Assembly (NCBI RefSeq): GCF_002909445.1
Contig: NZ_PPXC01000023.1
Location: 1 to 50,371 of the forward strand
From: Arthrobacter glacialis
Lineage (GTDB): Bacteria; Actinomycetota; Actinomycetes; Actinomycetales; Micrococcaceae
Length of the DNA stretch: 50,371 nucleotides
Direction of reading: 5' to 3'
The translations under genes were made by a program, and so were the position numbers. The notes beneath the pieces are model-generated. The model was not told where the DNA came from. It saw only the letters and a list, made by a program, of their open reading frames with translations, and did not search any database. Below, piece by piece: positions 8,720 to 17,790 of the stretch (position 1 is the stretch's first letter; the number at the start of each line of letters is the position of its first letter).

Positions 8720-9022
8720 GACGTTGCGGTAGCACTCCAGGCGGTCGGGGTGGTCCTGGTGGTGGCCATGCTGATTATTCCAGGGGCCACGGCCTACCTT
8801 CTGACCGATCGATTTGGAAGGATGCTGGTTTTGGCACCAACCATCTCGGCACTGTGCGCCATCATTGGGCTATATTTCACCTACTATCTGGACACTGCAT
8901 CCGGCGGCATGGTGGTCCTAGTCCAAGGAACAGCGCTTGCCATGGCCTACCTATTCAGCCCACGACACGGGTTAATTGTCACTCGCCTGGCCTCACAACG
9001 GCGGAAGCTGGCCCCTGCCTAG
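8717..9022 (+). pseudogene. 3' remnant of a manganese/zinc ABC transporter permease (ABC-3 family)
   Basis: The frame reads HDVAVALQAVGVVLVVAMLI and continues through PGATAYLLTDRFGRML to VLVQGTALAMAYLFSPRHGL. This is the C-terminal third of a ZnuB/MntB-type permease with three or four of the usual eight or nine helices. Everything before this is missing: homology starts where the minus-strand phzF-like gene begins, so a rearrangement cut off the 5' part. There are no partner ATPase or binding-protein genes nearby, so it cannot work alone. Confidence 0.8.
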
Positions 9023-9463
9023 GCCCGGAATTTCGTGACGGCGCAGTCCAATAATGCGTGGATACGACAGGCGCATCTGACAGGATCACGTCCAATCGTT
9101 AGCCAGACACACAAGGGCCACACACCGCCGTTCCGCCAAGGAACGGCGGTGTATGGCGGTCTTCGCAACACCACTCTGCAGGTGTTGGAATGGGACGGCG
9201 TTGCCGCCACGTATTCGGAAAACGTCGATGATACCGAGCGCTTCCAGGCTCGGGACGATCACCTTGGCACCGGTGGTTACCCGTCCGTCGCGATCCCGTC
9301 AATGTCTTTCGACTGGGCGTCACTTATGACGGGAACCGCGAGCCCCGTTGGCGAATCTACAGGGATGCCAAGATTGATTGGACTGTCCCCGCCCCATATC
9401 CACCCCTCGCTTGTGTGGGGCCGGGTTCCTCTAAACTGCACCGTCCATGGCCGGATCCTGTCG
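9023..9463. other. Gene-free stretch containing one strong hairpin
   Basis: No convincing coding region was found here. The only clear structure is the hairpin at 9122-9152. The rest is probably decayed sequence between the permease remnant and the broken lipoyl-domain gene. Confidence 0.5.
9122..9152. terminator. 13-bp perfect hairpin
   Basis: ACACCGCCGTTCC (9122-9134) pairs perfectly with 9140-9152 around a five-base loop. It has no long T run, so it may be a stem-type actinobacterial terminator for either the permease remnant or the mde operon on the other strand. Confidence 0.55.
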
Positions 9464-9675
9464 TTAGCGGGCCGACGCAGCAACCTCTCCCCGATCGGTA
9501 ATGACAAGTTCTGCACCCCCTTCGATGAAGTCCTCCTCCTGGGCGATCCATCGGATCAAAGTACCGAAAAACGACGCCCCAATATCGGAGTCAACCTTGT
9601 CGGTGGCTGCCTCAAGCAAAGGCTCGCCTTCCGTGACAGTGTCCCTCAGGATTCTTGAATCAGCGCGACAGGGGC

Positions 9676-9735
<60 letters not shown>

Positions 9736-9761
9736 ATGAACGTGGCTGGTGTCGGGGTATG

Positions 9762-12110
9762 TCATGCGACCACGTCGAGCGTAGCGCGAACAATGCTATC
9801 CACATCGATGCCGTGATAGCGGTAGACGTCCTCGACGCTACCTGCCTGCCCGAAGTGGCTCACGCCGAGATTGCGGCTCTTGACCTGATTGACACCGGCG
9901 AGGAACGCGAGGGTGTGAGGATGTCCGTCGAGCACTGTGACCATGGGAACGGCGCGCTCGGACGGAAGGATTTGATCCAGTATCCATGTAGGGGCGTTCG
10001 CCTCCTGGCCATTACGACCCTGCAGCGCCTCGTAAAGTAGCCCGGGACTCGTGATGCACACCACGTCAACAGGGGTGCCTTGGGCAGCGAGGCGCTCGGA
10101 GGCGGCAAGCGCCTCAGGAACAAGGGCGCCCATGGTGACGATGGTTGCGCGCGGATCAACGGTCGAACGAAGCACGTAACCGCCGGCGACCACCTGGCGT
10201 CGACGACGCTCCCGGGCGGCCGGGTCCTCGGGGACAGCAGCCAGTTGCTGATCTACCGGCTTTGTGGAGAGCCTGAGGTAGGCTGACTTGCCGTCAGGGC
10301 GCCCCAATTGCGACATGGAGGCAAGCAGCGTCCATTCGGCATCGATGGCGAACGCCGGCTCATAGCTCGTGCACCCGGGCTGTTCGAGACCGATGGATGG
10401 AGTCTTGATGGATTGGTGTGCCCCGCCTTCCGGCGCCAGCGTAACGCCAGAGGGCGTACCAACCAAGATCGACTGTCCTCCGGCGTAGATGCCGTAAGAC
10501 CACGGCTCGAGGGCCCGTTCGACGAACGGGTCATAGAGCACGCCGATCGGGAACAACGGCTGGCCCCAACGACTCCAGGTTGCGCCAAGTTCGCTGATCA
10601 GTCCCACGAGGTTGACTTCGGCGATTCCGAGTTCGATGTGCTGTCCAGTTGGCGTTTCTCGCCAGTGCATTACCGTCTCTGCGTCATCTGAGAACCAGTT
10701 TTGCCGCTCTTGGACTGACCATACTCCGACTTTGTTGACCCAGCCGGCCAGGTTGGTACTCGAACTCACGTCGGGGCTCACGGTCACAACACGGCGGGCG
10801 ACGCCGGGGGCGGCGCGCTTGAGGTCGAGCAGGGCACGCCCGAGTGCCGCCTGCGTGGTGGCCGTCCCTGACGGGGTTCGCCCAAAATCAGTAGGGATCA
10901 CAGGCGGTGCAACGGACGGCTCGGTATCGCGTCGAAGACCTTCAGCGATGCTCTCAATCATTTGTCCGGCAGCACTGGAAGGGTCGAAACGCCGCCAAGG
11001 CGCATCGGCGTTCTCGCCCAGGCGATCTGCAAGCTCCTGATACTGCTCGACTGTGAGCAGAGACGAATGATTCTGCGGGTGACCTTCAGTCGGCAGACCG
11101 TTGCCCTTGACGGTGTAGGCAATGATGGCGGTTGGTTTTGTGTCATCGATCTGCGAATAGGCGTTGCGCAGCGCGGCCAGATCGTGTCCCCCCAGATTTT
11201 TGATGGCGCGAATCAGCGTGTCGTCGTCGACACCAGCAATGAGTTCGGCGATGCCATCACATCCCTCACCATTACCGGGGAGGCGATCGCGCAGTTCGCC
11301 AGCGGAACAACGCAGCAGCCTCTGGTATTCAGGGTTTGACATATCCACAATGCGTTGACGCAGGGCGTCGCCTCCAGAGCGAGCCATGAGATTCTCCAGC
11401 AACTGCCCAAAACGCACAGTGATGACCTGCCAGCCGGCCGCCGTGAAAAGACGCTCGATTTTGCCTGCGGCAATATTGGGCACTACGCGGTCCAGTGACT
11501 GCCTGTTGAGATCCACGATCCATACGATTTCGCCAAGATCTCCGACGTTCGAGTCGAGCACGGCCTCCCAAACGGCACCTTCGTCCAGCTCGGCGTCGCC
11601 GACGAGCGAATACTGGCGCCCACGACTGGATTTCCCGCTCACGGTCTCGGTGTAGCGTCGCGAGATCGCACCCCAGATGGGTGCGGTTGCCCCGATACCC
11701 ACGGAGCCGGTTGAGTAGTCGACCGGATCTGGATCCTTCGAACGACTGGGGTAACTCTGAAGACCTCCAAACTCGCGCAGCGTCGTGAGGTACTTCTCCT
11801 CGAGGCTACCGAGAAGGTAGTTGATGGCATGCAGGACGGGCGAAGCGTGCGGCTTAACAGAGACACGGTCTTCGGAGCGCAGCTGCCCAAACCACAACGA
11901 CGTCATGATCGTAGCGATCGACGCGCTTGAGGCCTGATGCCCGCCAACCTTAATGCCCGAGGTGTTCAGGCGCACCCTGTTCGCATGGTGGATGATCGAC
12001 GTCGAGAGCCACAACACGCGCTGCTCAATCGCTGCAAGCGTATTAAGATTCGAGTCTTTGTTCAGTGGAGCATCAAACACCGGACGGTCGTTGACAGGGC
12101 TTAAGGTCAT
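9762..12110 (-). CDS. mdeB: Thiamine-diphosphate 2-oxo acid dehydrogenase E1, MdeB-like (2-oxobutyrate)
   Basis: This protein of about 782 residues is homologous to the homodimeric pyruvate dehydrogenase E1 (AceE)/transketolase group but shorter than AceE (about 890). The thiamine-diphosphate motif is GDAELDEGAVWEAV to WIVDLN (about 171-202). The pyrimidine-binding half follows (about 420-560), with the conserved glutamate in QHIELGIAEVNLVG, then a transketolase-like C-terminal domain. The ATG at 12110 was chosen over 12158 because it follows GGAAGG. In Pseudomonas putida, mdeB beside methionine gamma-lyase encodes an E1 preferring 2-oxobutyrate; the same neighbours here (mdeA, Lrp-type mdeR) support that role. 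It lies 111 bp after mdeA and was coupled to a now-broken lipoyl gene. Confidence 0.82.
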   Translation of the reverse strand: MTLSPVNDRPVFDAPLNKDSNLNTLAAIEQRVLWLSTSIIHHANRVRLNTSGIKVGGHQASSASIATIMTSLWFGQLRSEDRVSVKPHASPVLHAINYLLGSLEEKYLTTLREFGGLQSYPSRSKDPDPVDYSTGSVGIGATAPIWGAISRRYTETVSGKSSRGRQYSLVGDAELDEGAVWEAVLDSNVGDLGEIVWIVDLNRQSLDRVVPNIAAGKIERLFTAAGWQVITVRFGQLLENLMARSGGDALRQRIVDMSNPEYQRLLRCSAGELRDRLPGNGEGCDGIAELIAGVDDDTLIRAIKNLGGHDLAALRNAYSQIDDTKPTAIIAYTVKGNGLPTEGHPQNHSSLLTVEQYQELADRLGENADAPWRRFDPSSAAGQMIESIAEGLRRDTEPSVAPPVIPTDFGRTPSGTATTQAALGRALLDLKRAAPGVARRVVTVSPDVSSSTNLAGWVNKVGVWSVQERQNWFSDDAETVMHWRETPTGQHIELGIAEVNLVGLISELGATWSRWGQPLFPIGVLYDPFVERALEPWSYGIYAGGQSILVGTPSGVTLAPEGGAHQSIKTPSIGLEQPGCTSYEPAFAIDAEWTLLASMSQLGRPDGKSAYLRLSTKPVDQQLAAVPEDPAARERRRRQVVAGGYVLRSTVDPRATIVTMGALVPEALAASERLAAQGTPVDVVCITSPGLLYEALQGRNGQEANAPTWILDQILPSERAVPMVTVLDGHPHTLAFLAGVNQVKSRNLGVSHFGQAGSVEDVYRYHGIDVDSIVRATLDVVA

Positions 12111-12221
12111 GATGGGTTGCCTTCCGTGAGTGGCTCGGCGGGTGATGGGGGGAAGCACTCGATGCCATTTGGGCAGATTGGATAATGCAAGGGAACCACC
12201 TTCGGGCCCTCAATTGTTTGG

Positions 12222-13469
12222 TCAGAGCAGGGCGCTCTCGGACTGGTTCACAGGAACACTGTCAGGAGTGCTCGAAGCAGCGGTGAGTGCCTGGTCCAGA
12301 TCTGCGATCAGGTCCTCAACACCCTCAAGTCCAATCGAGAGACGAACCAGGCTGGCCGACGGGCGGGCTTCAGGGGCAACTGGCCGGTGAGTGAGGGCCG
12401 CGGGGTGCTGAACGAGCGAGTCGACGCCGCCCAGGGAGACCGCATGGGTGAAGATGCGGACTGCAGACGTGAACCTGGTGGCAGCTTCGAAGCCGCCGCG
12501 CAGGCTGATCGATACCATGGCACCTTGCCCCCGCATCTGGTGCTGCAACAAGGATCTCGGGTCGCCGTCGCTGCCGGGGAAGTAGACCTTCTCCACCGCC
12601 GGGTGGTTGGCCAGCCATGTGACGATCCGGCGTGCACTCGCCTGCTGGTTGCGTACCCTGATGGGCAGCGTGGCAAGTCCACGGTGAAGCAGGTATGCGC
12701 CCAACGGGTGCAGTATGGCACCAGTGATCGCCCGGACGCGGCGCAACGCTTCAGCGGTCTTTTCGTCACAGGCGATGACTCCCCCAACGGCATCACCGTG
12801 TCCGCCGAGATATTTTGTTGCGCTGTGCAAGGACATGGCGGCCCCGAGGCTGATCGGGTTCTGCAGGATCGGCGTGGCAAAGGTGTTGTCTACCAAGACA
12901 CGAACGCCGCCGCCCTGGGTTACGATGCTTCGAATATCAACCAAGTCAAGCGTCGGATTGGCCGGAGTCTCGACGATGATGAGGACCGTGTTGTCCCGCA
13001 CCGCGCCTGCGACCTCGCCTTCCTCGCAAAAGGTGACGTCCACTCCAAGAAGCACTGAAGCCAATAGGTGGTCGGTACCGCCATACAGTGGGCGTACCGC
13101 AACTATGTGGCGCTTTCGGGTGTCGCCTGCCGTGGGGGTGGCGGTGCTTGTACTGGCGAGAATGGCGGCAGTCATCGCCGCCATCCCCGAGGCGAAGGCG
13201 ACAGCAGCCTGGGCCTGCTCCAATTGTGCAAGTCCAACCTCAAAGCGGGCGACCGTCGGGTTCCACAGCCGGGCATAAACGGATCCGCCTGCAGGCAGGG
13301 GATGACCGCCGAGTGCCATTGATTCGTAGGAATCGCCACCAAGTTCAATATCGGGCAGCGGGTTTGTCGTGGACAGGTCAATCGGAAGCGCATGCACACC
13401 CAGCGCCTGGAGGTCCTCGCGGCCGCCGTGGACTGCCATCGAGTCGAGGTTCATCAGTTTGCTGTTCAT
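12222..13469 (-). CDS. mdeA: Trans-sulfuration family PLP enzyme, probable L-methionine gamma-lyase
   Basis: This 415-residue fold-type I PLP enzyme belongs to the Cys/Met metabolism family. The Schiff-base lysine is K219 in SLHSATKYLGGHGD, the PLP-ring aspartate lies in VLVDNTFATP, and the active-site tyrosines are in SVYARLWNP and PLYGGTDH. Methionine gamma-lyases split L-methionine into methanethiol, ammonia and 2-oxobutyrate. The family also contains cystathionine lyases and synthases, and the residue that specifies gamma-lyases (a cysteine in many) is not clear here. The assignment rests mainly on the mdeB-like neighbour and the divergent Lrp-type regulator. Confidence 0.78.
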   Translation of the reverse strand: MNSKLMNLDSMAVHGGREDLQALGVHALPIDLSTTNPLPDIELGGDSYESMALGGHPLPAGGSVYARLWNPTVARFEVGLAQLEQAQAAVAFASGMAAMTAAILASTSTATPTAGDTRKRHIVAVRPLYGGTDHLLASVLLGVDVTFCEEGEVAGAVRDNTVLIIVETPANPTLDLVDIRSIVTQGGGVRVLVDNTFATPILQNPISLGAAMSLHSATKYLGGHGDAVGGVIACDEKTAEALRRVRAITGAILHPLGAYLLHRGLATLPIRVRNQQASARRIVTWLANHPAVEKVYFPGSDGDPRSLLQHQMRGQGAMVSISLRGGFEAATRFTSAVRIFTHAVSLGGVDSLVQHPAALTHRPVAPEARPSASLVRLSIGLEGVEDLIADLDQALTAASSTPDSVPVNQSESALL

Positions 13470-13502
13470 GGCTCAAGGATGAACGAATAAACAATGAACG
13501 TC

Positions 13503-13516
13503 CATCTAATTGGATG
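13503..13516. promoter_or_regulatory. AT-rich inverted repeat, candidate Lrp/MdeR operator
   Basis: CATCTAATTGGATG is a near-perfect 14-bp palindrome with one mismatched pair, in the AT-rich 98-bp gap between divergent mdeA and mdeR. Lrp/AsnC-family sites are typically short AT-centred palindromes like this. It lies 34 bp before the mdeA start, a good position to act on the mdeA promoter. Confidence 0.5.
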
Positions 13517-13567
13517 AGAAAATAATCAATCTGACATAAGCTACGATTTTCACTAACAACGGATGGC

Positions 13568-14125
13568 GTGACGGGAGACACATTGCAGAAAGCACAACCA
13601 CTACGAAGTTCAGGCAAGGGTGCACCTGCTGGCATGGCCGCTGGCAGGGTGGAACTGGACCGGATCGATCTGGCGATTTTACGCGCACTGGTCTTCGACA
13701 GCGGCTTGACCAACAAGGCCGTGGCCTCGCGGCTTGGGCTCGCCGAGTCAACCTGCGCGTACCGCCTGCGGATGCTTCGGGAAGCAGGCGTGATCATTGG
13801 GGGACGCGTCAAGCTGAACTTCAGTGCGCTCGGGTTCCCGATCCAGGCCATCGTCAAGGTGCGGCTGGAAAGCCACAACGCTGAGCACGTCAACAACCTG
13901 TACGCCAAGCTCACGCTAGTCCCGGGCGTTATCCAGGCATTCCATGTTGCCGGGGAAGACGACTTCCACCTGCACGTCGCCGTGGAAAGCCCTGAAGCGC
14001 TGCGCGACCTGGTCTTAAAGCACATCACGAACAACCGCGTGGTGCGTCAAACAGAGACGCAGCTAATCTTCGAAGCGCGGGATGGCGTTGGAATCTTGGC
14101 GGACCAGCCGCCGGCGGCCAGATGA
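13568..14125 (+). CDS. mdeR: Lrp/AsnC-family regulator, MdeR-like
   Basis: This 185-residue protein has an N-terminal winged helix-turn-helix (about 28-85: LDRIDLAILRALVFDSGLTN, then VASRLGLAESTCAYRLRMLR) and a C-terminal RAM ligand-binding domain (about 95-170: IQAIVKVRLE and VPGVIQAFHVAGEDDFHLHV). The GTG start at 13568 gives a long N-terminal tail; an ATG at 13634 is a possible alternative. Divergent orientation from mdeA matches the Pseudomonas mdeR-mdeA layout, where MdeR activates the operon in response to methionine. Confidence 0.82.
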   Translation: MTGDTLQKAQPLRSSGKGAPAGMAAGRVELDRIDLAILRALVFDSGLTNKAVASRLGLAESTCAYRLRMLREAGVIIGGRVKLNFSALGFPIQAIVKVRLESHNAEHVNNLYAKLTLVPGVIQAFHVAGEDDFHLHVAVESPEALRDLVLKHITNNRVVRQTETQLIFEARDGVGILADQPPAAR

Positions 14126-14354
14126 ATCAGCACGTGGAGCAATTCCCTGGCTGAGGCCCGGCGGCGTTTTGTGTTTTCTCCAATGTGTCCCAAGTCATAC
14201 GAAGCAGTCTTGGTGAAAACTTTCAATTCCATTGATTTCATTGCTGAGTAAATGAAGTGTATGGCGTTTTGTTATGTTCCCGTTCAGTGTTGGCACATGC
14301 ACTGCAAACCAGGCAGCGCCGCTTGGTTCGGCCGACCCCTATGAAAGTGGTTCA

Positions 14355-15296
14355 ATGATGAACATCAAAACGAGAAAGCGGCTTAGCACCGTGCCCGTGG
14401 CGGTTGCACTGGCCGTCTCGCTGGCAGCGTGCGGCGGCACCGCCGGAGCCACCAGCTCCGGCAGGCCCACGGATGCCTTGGCCGGAAGCGACCAGGTCTC
14501 CCTGGACAGGTACACCACCAAGGACGTCACCGCCTTGGACAAGATCGACACGTCCACGCTGGGCCTGATCACCCCCGGCACCCTGACGGTCGGCACCCTC
14601 TCTGACGCCCCGCCGAACATCTTCATTGACAAGTCCGGCACTTTCACCGGCTACGACAACGAACTGCTGTTGACCATGGCCGGCAAGCTCAAACTCAAGG
14701 TCGAATTCAAGTCCACCGACTTCGCCGCCCTCCTGTCCCAAGTGGCCAATAAACAGTTCGACGTCGGCTCCTCCTCGATCTCCACGACGGACGCCCGCCG
14801 CAAGACGGTCGGCTTCACCAACGGCTACGACTTTGGCTACATGGCCGTGGTTGCCAAAACTGATGCGGCCATCAAGGGCTTTAAGGACCTGAAGGCCGGC
14901 ACGCGCATCGCCGTCGTGCAAGGCACGGTGCAAGATGACTACGTCACCAACACCCTCAAGCTGGAACCGGTCCGGTTCTCCGACTACAACACCGCCTACG
15001 CCAACCTGAAGAACGGCCAGGTTGACGCTTGGGTCGCCCCATCCCAGCAGGCCAGTGGCCAGGTCAAGCCCGGCGACGGCACGGTCATCGCTGAATCAGT
15101 GGTCAACACGCAGAACTTCATGGCCTATGGGGTGAACAAGGAGAACCAGCAGCTCATTGACGCGCTGAACTCCGCCCTAGACGCCATCATTGCTGACGGC
15201 ACCTGGTCAAAGCTGGCCAGGCAGTGGTACCCGGACCGCGAAATCCCCGCTACCTGGTCCCCGGGATCCAATGCTGCAGTCGTGGCGAAAGGGTAG
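14355..15296 (+). CDS. Polar amino-acid ABC transporter, substrate-binding lipoprotein
   Basis: This protein of about 313 residues has a signal peptide ending in the lipobox LAVSLAACGG. The mature part is a family-3 (HisJ/GlnH-type) solute-binding protein, with TLTVGTLSDAPPNIFIDKSG, the ligand-loop GSSSISTTDARRKTVGFTN and the C-terminal YGVNKENQQLIDALNSALD. The frame opens at 14274, but ATGATG at 14355/14358 directly precedes the signal peptide. It is followed after 3 bp by the permease, then the ATPase. Beside the mde genes, methionine or another sulfur amino acid is the likely substrate; the family itself does not settle this. The 229-bp gap before it probably holds its promoter. Confidence 0.88.
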   Translation: MMNIKTRKRLSTVPVAVALAVSLAACGGTAGATSSGRPTDALAGSDQVSLDRYTTKDVTALDKIDTSTLGLITPGTLTVGTLSDAPPNIFIDKSGTFTGYDNELLLTMAGKLKLKVEFKSTDFAALLSQVANKQFDVGSSSISTTDARRKTVGFTNGYDFGYMAVVAKTDAAIKGFKDLKAGTRIAVVQGTVQDDYVTNTLKLEPVRFSDYNTAYANLKNGQVDAWVAPSQQASGQVKPGDGTVIAESVVNTQNFMAYGVNKENQQLIDALNSALDAIIADGTWSKLARQWYPDREIPATWSPGSNAAVVAKG

Positions 15297-15299
15297 ACA

Positions 15300-16109
15300 A
15301 TGGATGCACTCGAGCAGCTCCGTAAAACGTTCTTTGACTGGCAGGCCATGGCGGACGTCATCCCTCAGATACTCACAGTCGGTTTGCCAAACACACTCAT
15401 TCTGGCCATATCATCAGCCGTTCTGGGCTGTATTTTTGGCCTGGTCCTGGCCGTCCTGGGTCTCTCGCACAATCCCCTCCTCCGGTGGATGGCCCGAATC
15501 TATACGGACATCTTCCGCGGGCTTCCGGCCATCCTGACCATCTTGCTCATTGGTCTGGGCTTTGGCCCGGTCGTCAGGATCTTGACCGGCAGCACTAACC
15601 CGTTCCCGCTGGGGATCTTGGCGCTGACTTTGATGGGCGCGGCCTACATTGGCGAGATCTTCCGGTCCGGCATTCAAAGCGTTGACAAGGGCCAGCTGGA
15701 GGCCTCCCGCGCACTGGGCTTTAGCTACACCTCTTCGATGATCCTGGTGATCATCCCGCAGGGCATCCGGCGGGTGCTGCCGGCGTTGGTGAACCAGCTG
15801 ATTTCACTGATCAAGGACTCTTCCCTGATCTATCTGCTTGGCCTGCTAGGCAGCCAGCGCGAAATCTTCCGCATCGGAAATGATGCGGCGGCCAACACCG
15901 GAAACTTATCGCCACTGGTAGCGGCGGGAATTTTGTACCTAGTCCTGACCATACCGCTGACCCACCTGGTCAACTTCATGGACAACCGGATGCGCAGCGG
16001 GCGTCCGGATAAAGGTGGCGGCTCCGCCGCCACCGGTCCATCCGGCCTTGCCGGCCAAGCCGTTGTCGAACCGGTCGGACCCGCCAGCCTTGCCGGGAAA
16101 GGAAACTAA
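15300..16109 (+). CDS. Polar amino-acid ABC transporter, permease
   Basis: This 269-residue permease of the HisM/GlnP type has about five membrane helices and the EAA loop (ASRALGFSYTSSMILVIIPQ) that contacts the ATPase. The C-terminal 35 residues are a Gly/Ala/Pro-rich tail unusual for the family. It lies between the binding protein and the ATPase with only 3-bp gaps. A single permease gene implies a homodimer. Confidence 0.9.
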   Translation: MDALEQLRKTFFDWQAMADVIPQILTVGLPNTLILAISSAVLGCIFGLVLAVLGLSHNPLLRWMARIYTDIFRGLPAILTILLIGLGFGPVVRILTGSTNPFPLGILALTLMGAAYIGEIFRSGIQSVDKGQLEASRALGFSYTSSMILVIIPQGIRRVLPALVNQLISLIKDSSLIYLLGLLGSQREIFRIGNDAAANTGNLSPLVAAGILYLVLTIPLTHLVNFMDNRMRSGRPDKGGGSAATGPSGLAGQAVVEPVGPASLAGKGN

Positions 16110-16112
16110 GCC

Positions 16113-16850
16113 ATGACCGAATTTAGCTCGGGCACGTTGACAGGGACGAACTTGCATCTGTCCTTCGGCTCCCTCCACGTGCTGCGCGGCATCGACCTCC
16201 ATGTTGAGCACGGCACCACCGCGTCGTTGATCGGGCCCTCCGGCTCAGGAAAGTCCACGCTGCTGCGGGTGTTGAATCGGCTGATCGAACCTGATACCGG
16301 CGACATCGCGCTGGACGGCAAGTCCGTGCTGACCGAGAACCCCGACCGGCTCCGGCAGCGCATCGGCATGGTGTTCCAGCAGTTCAACTTGTTCCCTCAC
16401 AAGACCGTGGCGGACAACGTTTCGCTGGCGCTGCACAAGCTACGCAAGATGCCCAAGGACCAGGCCCGTGCCAAGGCCCTGGAGCATTTGGACATGGTGG
16501 GTCTGAAGCACAAGGCTGACGCGCGCCCAGGTAACCTTTCCGGCGGGCAGCAGCAGCGCGTGGCCATTGCCAGGGCACTGGCCATGGAACCGGAAGTCAT
16601 GTTCTTTGACGAGGCCACCTCCGCACTGGACCCGGAACTCGTCAAGGGAGTGCTTGCCCTGATGGCTGATCTGGCCACCTCCGGCATGACAATGGTGGTC
16701 GTGACACACGAGATGGGTTTCAGCCGCAACGTCTCCGACTCGGTGACGTTCATGGACGGCGGCGTGGTGGTGGAGACCGGGCCTCCGGAGCAGATCTTCA
16801 CAGACCCGCAGACGCCCCGGCTCAGAGGCTTCCTCTCCGACATCCTCTAA
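16113..16850 (+). CDS. Polar amino-acid ABC transporter, ATP-binding protein
   Basis: This 245-residue protein is of the GlnQ/HisP type: Walker [11 protein letters not shown]-loop [12 protein letters not shown], signature [15 protein letters not shown], Walker [15 protein letters not shown] and switch histidine [10 protein letters not shown] are all present. It should energise import by the preceding permease and binding protein. Confidence 0.93.
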   Translation: MTEFSSGTLTGTNLHLSFGSLHVLRGIDLHVEHGTTASLIGPSGSGKSTLLRVLNRLIEPDTGDIALDGKSVLTENPDRLRQRIGMVFQQFNLFPHKTVADNVSLALHKLRKMPKDQARAKALEHLDMVGLKHKADARPGNLSGGQQQRVAIARALAMEPEVMFFDEATSALDPELVKGVLALMADLATSGMTMVVVTHEMGFSRNVSDSVTFMDGGVVVETGPPEQIFTDPQTPRLRGFLSDIL

Positions 16851-16907
16851 CGTTTCCTTGCACACGAACACCCAACCAAAACCAGCAGCTAACCAATGGG
16901 AGAAAAC

Positions 16908-17468
16908 ATGATTACCACCTCTACGAAACCCTTCGCCGACTTCGCCGCTATCGAATCAACCGTCGCTGCCGTGAGCGAACAGCGCGAATTGGGCAAGGTT
17001 TCATTCACCATGCTCAGCGAATCGGCCGGAGGCCTGACCGCCAAGACGATAACCGGTCCCCTGATCCAGGCTGGCGAACCTGATCTCTCACGGCGGGGAA
17101 AGTTCACGCTCAACAGCGATGAGCCAATCGGATTGATGGGCACCGACACGGCAGTGAGCCCGGCCGAGTACATCCTCAAGGGACTGGCCGGATGCTACAT
17201 GGTGACGCTGGCGTCCTTGGCAGCAGCCCGTGCCATTGAAATTGAGGCAATCCGGCTCACACTGTCGTTCGACATTGACCTCAGCGGCTTTCTCGGCATC
17301 GATAAGACGGTCCGTAAGGGGGCCCAGCAAATTGCAATCGACATCGAAATCGACAGCCCCGGGACCCCGCGGGAAGTCCTCATGGACCTTGTCCAGGCGC
17401 TCGAAGCTACCTCGCCCATCCGGGACACCCTGGCCAACCCGGTGCCGGTCGCGACCATTCTGCGCTAA
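16908..17468 (+). CDS. OsmC-family protein with a single conserved cysteine
   Basis: This protein has about 186 residues. The ATG at 16908 follows GGGAGAA and is preferred to the one at 16896. The first OsmC/Ohr cysteine is in GLAGCYMVTLASLAA. At the place of the second (family pattern like CPI..T.ANPVPV) this protein reads ATSPIRDTLANPVPV, with serine instead of cysteine. Thiol peroxidase activity by the usual two-cysteine mechanism is therefore unlikely. OsmC-like proteins occur beside sulfur-compound catabolism genes; here it may handle reactive thiols from methionine breakdown, but that is inference. It lies 57 bp after the ATPase and may share its transcript. Confidence 0.82.
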   Translation: MITTSTKPFADFAAIESTVAAVSEQRELGKVSFTMLSESAGGLTAKTITGPLIQAGEPDLSRRGKFTLNSDEPIGLMGTDTAVSPAEYILKGLAGCYMVTLASLAAARAIEIEAIRLTLSFDIDLSGFLGIDKTVRKGAQQIAIDIEIDSPGTPREVLMDLVQALEATSPIRDTLANPVPVATILR

Positions 17469-17790
17469 CGCCGGCGCCCGCTGCGCCAGGCCCGCAGGAA
17501 TTCACACATCACGGGCACTAAAGACATGTTCATTCTCGGACCGGGTCAGTAGATGCACAGTCAGGTATCGCCACCGGTGAGCTGGATGTGGTCCCCACCA
17601 AGGGCAGGGACGAACCGCAGCAGGTCAGGATCCGTGGCGTTTCTGTCCCAGTGAAGATGCTGATGATATTGCTCTTGACCACCATTCACACCGGGAAGGA
17701 ATGGTGGTCAAGATGCCCACCACCTCTAAACGCTCGATTGCGAGCGTGGAGTTAGCAGCGCATCAGGGGTCCCCTGCATAGTTTCATGGC
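17469..17790. other. Intergenic stretch with a strong hairpin and possible coding debris
   Basis: Apart from the hairpin at 17675-17713, a minus-strand frame near 17570-17655 reads ATDPDLLRFVPALGGDHIQL, ending shortly after at a stop. It looks like the tail of a real protein, but I cannot name it and find no upstream part. It is probably a gene fragment. Confidence 0.4.
17675..17713. terminator. 14-bp perfect hairpin
   Basis: CTTGACCACCATTC (17675-17688) pairs exactly with 17700-17713, with an 11-base loop. It lies between the amino-acid importer/OsmC operon (plus) and the RiPP protease operon (minus) and could stop transcripts from both sides. Confidence 0.6.
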
